A stretch of 64,000 nucleotides of DNA from Bacteroidota bacterium (lineage in GTDB: Bacteria; Bacteroidota; Bacteroidia; Bacteroidales; F082), in contig JAHJTC010000010.1 in the NCBI GenBank assembly GCA_018830105.1, positions 124,001-188,000 on the forward strand. Direction: 5' to 3'. Position numbers and translations under genes: made by a program. The notes beneath the pieces are model-generated. The model was not told the origin of the DNA and did not search any database. It saw nothing but the letters and a program-made list of their open reading frames with translations. Positions 59,093-64,000 of the stretch are shown in pieces. Position 1 is the stretch's first letter. Every line of letters begins with the position of its first letter.

Positions 59093-59299
59093 CTATGCGG
59101 TTGTCGTATTATCTTTGGAGGCATGCACGCAATTGCAAACCATGCAAAGAATGAAACTGATGGCAGCTAGGCACATCAGGATCATGGAAATTACACATAC
59201 GTTGATATCAACCATCAACCAACCCGAAATCATTACAATGATGCTCAATAAAATGGAAATCAATCCAACTTTTGAGGCTATTTTAGCGAACTTACACAT
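59093..59299 (-). CDS. Small Cys-containing two-helix membrane protein
   Basis: 68 aa from ATG 59299 (MCKFAKIASKVGL). Two hydrophobic helices (LISILLSIIVMISGWLMV and VISMILMCLAAISFILCMV) and cysteines near the second helix and tail (CMVCNCVHASKDN). A TATTTTTG (59317-59324) lies 18 bp before the start and a terminator follows, so transcription is plausible. Divergent from the Crp/Fnr gene, possibly controlled by it. No family recognised. A plus-strand frame through the same DNA is a shadow. Confidence 0.55.
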   Translation of the reverse strand: MCKFAKIASKVGLISILLSIIVMISGWLMVDINVCVISMILMCLAAISFILCMVCNCVHASKDNTTTA

Positions 59300-59356
59300 A
59301 ATCAATTATTTTAATACAAAAATAAGGTGCTAATCAGGGTTTTGATTCCGGGCTAT

Positions 59357-59372
59357 TGTGATAAAATGCACA
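59357..59372. promoter_or_regulatory. CRP-like half-palindrome
   Basis: TGTGATAAAATGCACA matches TGTGA-N6-TCACA with one mismatch. Lies between the divergent small-membrane-protein and Crp/Fnr genes. Confidence 0.4.
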
Positions 59373-59381
59373 GTCAGGATA

Positions 59382-59393
59382 TGATTTATATCA
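59382..59393. promoter_or_regulatory. FNR-like operator TGAT-N4-ATCA
   Basis: TGATTTATATCA is a perfect inner FNR box, 43 bp before the Crp/Fnr ATG and near its likely promoter. Autoregulation or control of the divergent gene is probable. Confidence 0.55.
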
Positions 59394-59435
59394 CATTTGT
59401 AGTATCTTTATAGTCCAAATTAAATCGCCATACAC

Positions 59436-60125
59436 ATGGATTTGCCGGGACAAGTGAACTGTGAAACCTGCCGTATTCGATCGTGTGCAGTTGAAGTGCT
59501 TGATCATCAAGAGCTTCAAATTCTTAAAACCAATTGTGCAGGGGCAGTTTATAAAAAGAATGAAAGGATTTTTCAACAAGGATCCTTATGCTCCAACATT
59601 ACTTATGTGAAAACCGGCCTTATAAAGATCCATAAAAACGGCCCCTCCAAAGATCAAATCCTGAAACTGGTAAAGCCACCTCGTTTTATCGGTATCCCAA
59701 CGGTTTTGGGAGATAAGATAAACCATTATTCGGCCACTGCATTAATGCCAACGACGGTTTGCTTTATCGTCACCGGAATTTTCAAAACCCTGATTATGCG
59801 CAATGGTAAATTTGCCAATGAGGTAATCAATAGCCTGTGTCAGGACGAACTTACTTTTTATGATCGGTCGATCAATCAGATGCAAAAGCAAATTCATGGC
59901 CGCCTGGCCGATGCCTTGCTTTTTCTGGCGGATGAAATATTTTTGTCCGACAGCTTTGAACTTCCACTATCACGAAGCGACTTAGGCGATTATATCCATG
60001 CCACACGCGAAAGTGTTACACGCACCTTAAGCCGTATGAAATCTGATGGTTTGATTCAGATGCAGGGCAGGCTCATTACGCTTGCTGATAAAGAGATGCT
60101 TGTAAGGATTAGTAAGCTGGGATAA
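59436..60125 (+). CDS. Crp/Fnr-family regulator with N-terminal cysteine cluster
   Basis: 229 aa. C9, C12 and C17 (NCETCRIRSC) plus C34 (LKTNCAGAV) could ligate an Fe-S cluster as in FNR. The effector domain has ERIFQQGS and YVKTGLIKIH, the dimer helix runs near 125-150, and the HTH is LSRSDLGDYIHATRESVTRTLSRMKSDG, the E-SVTR-LS motif of FNR. Likely an oxygen or redox-responsive regulator. The palindromes upstream fit its half-site TGAT. Confidence 0.87.
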   Translation: MDLPGQVNCETCRIRSCAVEVLDHQELQILKTNCAGAVYKKNERIFQQGSLCSNITYVKTGLIKIHKNGPSKDQILKLVKPPRFIGIPTVLGDKINHYSATALMPTTVCFIVTGIFKTLIMRNGKFANEVINSLCQDELTFYDRSINQMQKQIHGRLADALLFLADEIFLSDSFELPLSRSDLGDYIHATRESVTRTLSRMKSDGLIQMQGRLITLADKEMLVRISKLG

Positions 60126-60144
60126 TGTATGCTTGTAAATAGTT

Positions 60145-61242
60145 CTATTTCAAACTATTAAAATAATTATCCAATAAATTTTGCGCAGCAATATAGGCTG
60201 TTACAGATTGATTTTTTACGGCATTTTCCATTGCCGGAAGGGCTTGTTTAACAGCTTGATCATCATAAAAGCGATTTTTCAGCGCTTCGTCAATTGTTTC
60301 ATACATCAGCTGCACTGCCTGCTGGGTGCGCTTATGTGTTAAATAGCCATTATTCCGGATTACATCAATGTGCGAAGTTACCATCTGCCAAACCTCCTTA
60401 ATGCCTATATTGTTCAGGGAGGAGCAAGTGAGCACGCGCGGTTCCACGCCTGATTCGGCAGGTGGAAACAGATGCAATGCACTTTCACATTCCGCTTTGG
60501 CGCGATTGGCACGGCCTATATTGTCGCCATCAGCTTTGTTTACCACCAGGCCATCGGCCATCTCCATAATTCCTTTTTTAATGCCTTGCAGTTCGTCGCC
60601 GGCACCGCTGATGAGGATCAGCAAAAAGAAATCTACCATAGAATGCACAACGATCTCAGATTGTCCGACACCAACCGTTTCTACGAAGATATGGTCGAAT
60701 CCTGCGGCTTCGCACAGCACGATGCTTTCGCGCGTTTTGCGTGCTACCCCGCCAAGAGTACCGGCCGCAGCCGAAGGACGGATATATGCATTTGGATGGG
60801 CTGACAGGTTTTCCATGCGGGTTTTATCGCCCAAAATACTTCCTTTGGATCGCTGGCTGCTCGGGTCGATGGCGAGTACAGCAACTTTTTGGTTTTGCTC
60901 GCACAGCTGCATACCAAGGGCTTCGATAAAAGTGCTTTTTCCTGCTCCCGGCACACCGGTGATACCCAGCCGAAGTGCGTTTCCGGAATGGGGCAGACAG
61001 GCGGCAATAATTTCCTGAGCTGTCTGCTGATGGGCAGGCAGATTGCTTTCGACCAGGGTAATGGCTTTGCTGAGCAGTACCATATCACCATTTAAAATAC
61101 CCTCAATATACTCTTGTGAGGAAAGCAATTGCTGCTTGCGGTTTTTCAGGCGCTCGATGGCAGCAGTATTTAGCGAAGCGGGTTGTTCAATACCGGCATT
61201 CACTTTGAGGGAACTGTCTTTTTTGGGTTTTTGTTCTTCCAT
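60145..61242 (-). CDS. meaB: MeaB/ArgK-type GTPase, methylmalonyl-CoA mutase chaperone
   Basis: 365 aa from ATG 61242 (an upstream in-frame TTG is not used). P-loop GVPGAGKSTFIEALG, VLAIDPSSQRSKGSILGDKTRM, VETVGVGQSE and VNKADGDN are family hallmarks. It loads or protects adenosylcobalamin on methylmalonyl-CoA mutase, so a propionate/succinate pathway should exist elsewhere; no mutase genes are in the window. Convergent with the Crp/Fnr gene. Confidence 0.95.
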   Translation of the reverse strand: MEEQKPKKDSSLKVNAGIEQPASLNTAAIERLKNRKQQLLSSQEYIEGILNGDMVLLSKAITLVESNLPAHQQTAQEIIAACLPHSGNALRLGITGVPGAGKSTFIEALGMQLCEQNQKVAVLAIDPSSQRSKGSILGDKTRMENLSAHPNAYIRPSAAAGTLGGVARKTRESIVLCEAAGFDHIFVETVGVGQSEIVVHSMVDFFLLILISGAGDELQGIKKGIMEMADGLVVNKADGDNIGRANRAKAECESALHLFPPAESGVEPRVLTCSSLNNIGIKEVWQMVTSHIDVIRNNGYLTHKRTQQAVQLMYETIDEALKNRFYDDQAVKQALPAMENAVKNQSVTAYIAAQNLLDNYFNSLK

Positions 61243-61296
61243 GCGTTGAACAGTTTCAGCCTGCAAAGTTAGGCTTTTCAGTCAAGATTTTGTTGT

Positions 61297-63093
61297 TTAG
61301 TTTGCGATCACCTTGCCTGTTACAATGGCTCCATCAGCTTCCAGGCTATAAAAATACAGGCCTTTATCTGCAAATTGTTTGTCCCACGAAAGTTGATGTT
61401 TTCCGGCCGCTAAGTTTCCGGAATGAATTTCTTCAATGAGCTGACCCAGGGGATTGTAGATTTTAACTGTTACACTTTCTGGCTGGCTGAGTGTGAATGA
61501 GAGTGTGAGTTGCTGTTGAAAAGGGTTGGGGTAAACACTTAATTGCTCAAAAGGGCTATTATCAGCATATTCATAAATTTGATCAGGCAAACCTTCCATC
61601 CTGTAACCAACTTCAAACAGCCCTCCTGCTCCGGCAGGCAAGTAGATGATCCGCGCTAATGGGTCAAATTGTGTCCAGGCCTCACCGTTGTTGATGACTT
61701 CAGCCAGCTGGAATTTTTCAAAATCAACAGCCAGAGGGTTCATCCGTATTTCGCGGTCGAAACCAACAGGGTCAAAATGATAGTAGAGTCTTGCTGTATC
61801 GCGTTGCAGAACCAGTTTGGCATAGAGGTAGGAATAGTAAGCTGTTTCGATGGAATGGTAGGCCGCTTTGCCCTGGCTTCCTTTGTTTTCGTCCCAAAAG
61901 CCGCCGGAATAAGCCACGCGGCCTCCTTCGCGAGAACGATCGGCATAGACTTCGCCGTAAAGCGGATCGACAAAGTATTCCATGAAAAACTTCAGACTTT
62001 CGTCGGCCATTTTAAGGTATTTTACCTCACGGGTAGTTTCCCATAGCAGTAATCCGGAGGTGATGGCTTGCTCCATCTGCCACCAGGCTTTGGCGGTATC
62101 ATAGGCGCCATACATATACATTTCACCAGTAAATCTGTCGTAATCTTTGTAAGGACCACCATACTTGTGGTCGTAGCCTTTTTGCAGCACATGATCAACA
62201 AGTAATCTGGCAGAAGCCAAAGCTGATTCATCACCCGTCATCCGGTAGATGCGCGCCAAACTCCAGCCTGTTTTAAGCACATGCCCCATAATGGTGCGGC
62301 GTTCGGAAGATTTTTCGGACCAGCTGCTGTTAAACAACTCAGCAAAGCCGATACCGTCTTCCCGCATCGAAGGGATAAGGTGCTGCTGCATATTCTGCTG
62401 CATCGCCAGCAGCCGTTCGTAATACTTTGTCTCTCCGGTGAGCAGCCACAAGTTCCACAAATGAGTCGTCACAGCATCAACGGTGGCATTAAAGCTTTTG
62501 TCGCTGCCCTGCATGCCTGTGCGCGAAACTTTATCGTAATAACCAAAATTGACCGGATCATCGTCCCACAAGGCATTTTCGATAAAGTCATAACCCTGAT
62601 TCAGGGATTCGAAATACAAACTATCGTTTGTCGCTTCCCAATAGGCAGTCAACCCCAGCAGCGCATAATGCTGATCAAATGCTTTTTTGACGCCGGTATA
62701 GGGATTGCTTCCCGATCGTGAGCTGGTAGCAAACCACCCGCCATAAATACTGTCCCACAGGTGTTGAACCATAAAATTCAGCGCAGAATTTGCTTTAGTG
62801 AGATAGAAAGTGTCTCCTGTCAGCATAAATACACGGCTGAATCCATAAGCGTTTCGGGAGAGCGAAACAAGTCCTTTTATGTTGTTGTTCAGCACATTAC
62901 CTGAGCGACTAACATCAGTAAAATAGCCTCCATACAGCGTGTCTTCTACTCCTGTCCAAAAATTGGCACAATCCTGTGCATACCCTATCAGCAATTCTGG
63001 ATTGTTAAAATGTTCACTTTGTGTGTTGTACTGCGCTTTGATGGAAACCGAAAAGGCAAGGATTAAAGCGATCAGGAGAGAAAGTTTTTTCAT
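61297..63093 (-). CDS. Secreted AGE-family (alpha/alpha-barrel) sugar epimerase-like protein with T9SS tail
   Basis: 598 aa. Signal peptide MKKLSLLIALILAFSVSIKAQ. Residues ~25-420 are an (alpha/alpha)6 barrel like N-acylglucosamine or cellobiose 2-epimerases: YGGYFTDVSRSG, GGWFATSSRSG, QHYALLGLTAYWEAT, HVLKTGWSLARIYR, GGPYKDYD, KAWWQMEQAI. The last ~80 residues (YPNPFQQQLTLSFTLS to KGLYFYSLEAD and VTGKVIAN) are a T9SS sorting domain, so the enzyme is surface-exposed or released. Substrate unknown. Secreted epimerase-like proteins are unusual because well-studied AGE enzymes are cytosolic. Confidence 0.85.
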   Translation of the reverse strand: MKKLSLLIALILAFSVSIKAQYNTQSEHFNNPELLIGYAQDCANFWTGVEDTLYGGYFTDVSRSGNVLNNNIKGLVSLSRNAYGFSRVFMLTGDTFYLTKANSALNFMVQHLWDSIYGGWFATSSRSGSNPYTGVKKAFDQHYALLGLTAYWEATNDSLYFESLNQGYDFIENALWDDDPVNFGYYDKVSRTGMQGSDKSFNATVDAVTTHLWNLWLLTGETKYYERLLAMQQNMQQHLIPSMREDGIGFAELFNSSWSEKSSERRTIMGHVLKTGWSLARIYRMTGDESALASARLLVDHVLQKGYDHKYGGPYKDYDRFTGEMYMYGAYDTAKAWWQMEQAITSGLLLWETTREVKYLKMADESLKFFMEYFVDPLYGEVYADRSREGGRVAYSGGFWDENKGSQGKAAYHSIETAYYSYLYAKLVLQRDTARLYYHFDPVGFDREIRMNPLAVDFEKFQLAEVINNGEAWTQFDPLARIIYLPAGAGGLFEVGYRMEGLPDQIYEYADNSPFEQLSVYPNPFQQQLTLSFTLSQPESVTVKIYNPLGQLIEEIHSGNLAAGKHQLSWDKQFADKGLYFYSLEADGAIVTGKVIAN

Positions 63094-63285
63094 AGTGAGG
63101 GTATTGAATGTGCAAAGGAAAAGATTTTAAATGGTTTTAGAAGTTTTATTTGGTCAATGGGAAAATGAAACGCGTTCGATTGGATGATTCGATAGTATAA
63201 ACTGCACGGCATAGCTGACAGCGCATTCCGATTTTTAATCGGCAGAGTAGTAGTTTTAGGTTGACCAATTGACAGATCGACCTTT

Positions 63286-64000
63286 CTAATTGCACTCATC
63301 ATCCTCACGAATATCGTATTGAGGGAGCTTATACATGGTAATTTTTGTGTAACCAAAAAATATTTCAACTAAGGCTGTAAACCAACATAGTATTGCGAAA
63401 GGGGCATAAGCTGCTGCCGAAACCCCTAATGCTGTATAAATAAATACTGCGCTGCTATTCCACGGAATTAAGGAAGCTGTTAATGTTCCTCCGGACTCAA
63501 GCGCCCGCGTTAAATTTTTAAGTTTTAATCGCTCTCCACGGTAGCTTTCTTCAAACATCTGACCAGGCAGAATTACCGCCAAATATTGATTGGCACCAAA
63601 AATATTCACGAAAAAGGAAGTTAATATAACGGATAAATTAAGGGTACCAATTGATTTTAAAAAGCGAGACATTCCCATAAAAATTGAGTGTAGCATTTTG
63701 GTAGAATTCATAATGCCCCCAAATGCTAATGAAACCAATGCCAAAGCAATTACGTTGTACATGCTTTCCATTCCACCACGGGAAAACAGTTCGTTAATAC
63801 TGGAGTCTTCGGTATCTAAAACAAATCCTGTATGGATGGTTTCAAATAACACTTTAAAACTTCCATCCTGTAAAACAACAAATGCTCCTCCACCCAATAT
63901 CAATCCCGCCAAAAGGCTGGGAATCGCGGGGACTTTCATCAAAATTAGAATGATAACGGCAATGGGTGGAATAAATAGCCAGATTGAAAGATTGAAGTTT
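63286..64000 (-). CDS. NhaC-type Na+/H+ antiporter, 3' part (5' end beyond window)
   Basis: The frame is open to the right edge. About 238 residues of a polytopic membrane protein: GLILGGGAFVVLQDGS, ELFSRGGMESMYNVIALALVSLAFGGIMN, FFVNIFGANQYLAVILPGQMF, ESGGTLTASLIPWNSSAVFIYTALGVS, ending EDDECN. This matches NhaC C-terminal halves, including GGTLTASLIPWN. Sodium or other cation exchange (or lactate/malate exchange in some members). It starts outside the window; 63094-63285 holds no gene. Confidence 0.88.
   Translation of the reverse strand, partial: NFNLSIWLFIPPIAVIILILMKVPAIPSLLAGLILGGGAFVVLQDGSFKVLFETIHTGFVLDTEDSSINELFSRGGMESMYNVIALALVSLAFGGIMNSTKMLHSIFMGMSRFLKSIGTLNLSVILTSFFVNIFGANQYLAVILPGQMFEESYRGERLKLKNLTRALESGGTLTASLIPWNSSAVFIYTALGVSAAAYAPFAILCWFTALVEIFFGYTKITMYKLPQYDIREDDECN

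Noticed and set aside
59115-59333. 72-codon plus-strand frame
   Set aside because: Opposite strand to the small membrane protein, which has a terminator and a -7 element on its own strand.
1-64000. CRISPR array, prophage or rRNA operon
   Set aside because: No regularly spaced short direct repeats, phage structural genes or rRNA sequence were seen.

Overview
The window is chromosomal DNA of a member of the Bacteroidota, probably an anaerobic or microaerophilic Bacteroidales/Marinilabiliales-like organism. The reasons are type IX secretion C-terminal sorting domains on the first and the AGE-type genes, Bacteroidota-type promoters (TTG then about 20 bases then TAnnTTTG), an S46 dipeptidyl peptidase, DUF4914 and DUF2237 proteins, a grasp-with-spasm RiPP system and a GG-Bacteroidales radical-SAM RiPP system. 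Strict Shine-Dalgarno sites are mostly absent, as expected for this phylum.

Layout. 1-6.2 kb: end of a secreted nuclease/phosphatase-fold protein, lipB-lipA (lipoate), a polyphosphate glucokinase-like ROK kinase, a GNAT protein and an AAA/DUF4143 ATPase. 6.3-20.7 kb (all minus strand): a RiPP natural-product island. In transcription order it holds two tandem [GG-leader precursor + secreted HExxH peptidase] units, a radical SAM/SPASM maturase, a pseudo-radical-SAM protein, a truncated C39 peptidase copy, a Thr/Asp-rich graspetide-like precursor, an ATP-grasp ligase, a 66-residue unknown, a SPASM partner, a TPR protein, a C39-peptidase ABC exporter and an HlyD adaptor. The 9.9-20 kb part is visibly more AT-rich than its flanks. 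20.9-30.5 kb (minus): an eight-gene operon that couples an ABC importer (ATPase, permease, a protein with three fused substrate-binding domains, and a second NMT1-like binding protein) to a complete partner-switching module (sensor SpoIIE phosphatase, HATPase anti-sigma-like kinase, two STAS proteins). 30.65-30.82 kb: a MITE-like element.

31-43.5 kb: outer-membrane-type protein, hemW, a YceI protein, a C69 dipeptidase, methylglyoxal synthase, tRNA-Arg(CCT), a seven-bladed FG-GAP propeller protein, a DUF3108 protein, an oversized leucyl-tRNA synthetase carrying an internal DUF559-like nuclease-fold insertion, and a VanX-type dipeptidase. 43.7-47 kb: DUF2237 plus a carotenoid operon (crtI, CruF-like, CrtYcd-like cyclase). 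47.3-54.4 kb: 3-oxoacid CoA-transferase subunits, a DUF4914 P-loop protein, a large secreted deacetylase-like protein and butyrate kinase, suggesting acyl-CoA/butyrate metabolism. 54.7-64 kb: M49-like lipoprotein, DPP7-like S46 peptidase, a small membrane protein divergent from a Crp/Fnr regulator with an N-terminal Cys cluster, meaB, an AGE-family secreted protein and the 3' part of an NhaC-type antiporter.

The most unusual content is the RiPP island: two chemically different peptide systems whose leaders carry the same C39 cleavage pattern (L at -12, L at -7, I at -4, GG) and which share a single exporter, with duplicated promoter modules, a hairpin after each precursor gene, and one secreted metallopeptidase per GG-type precursor.
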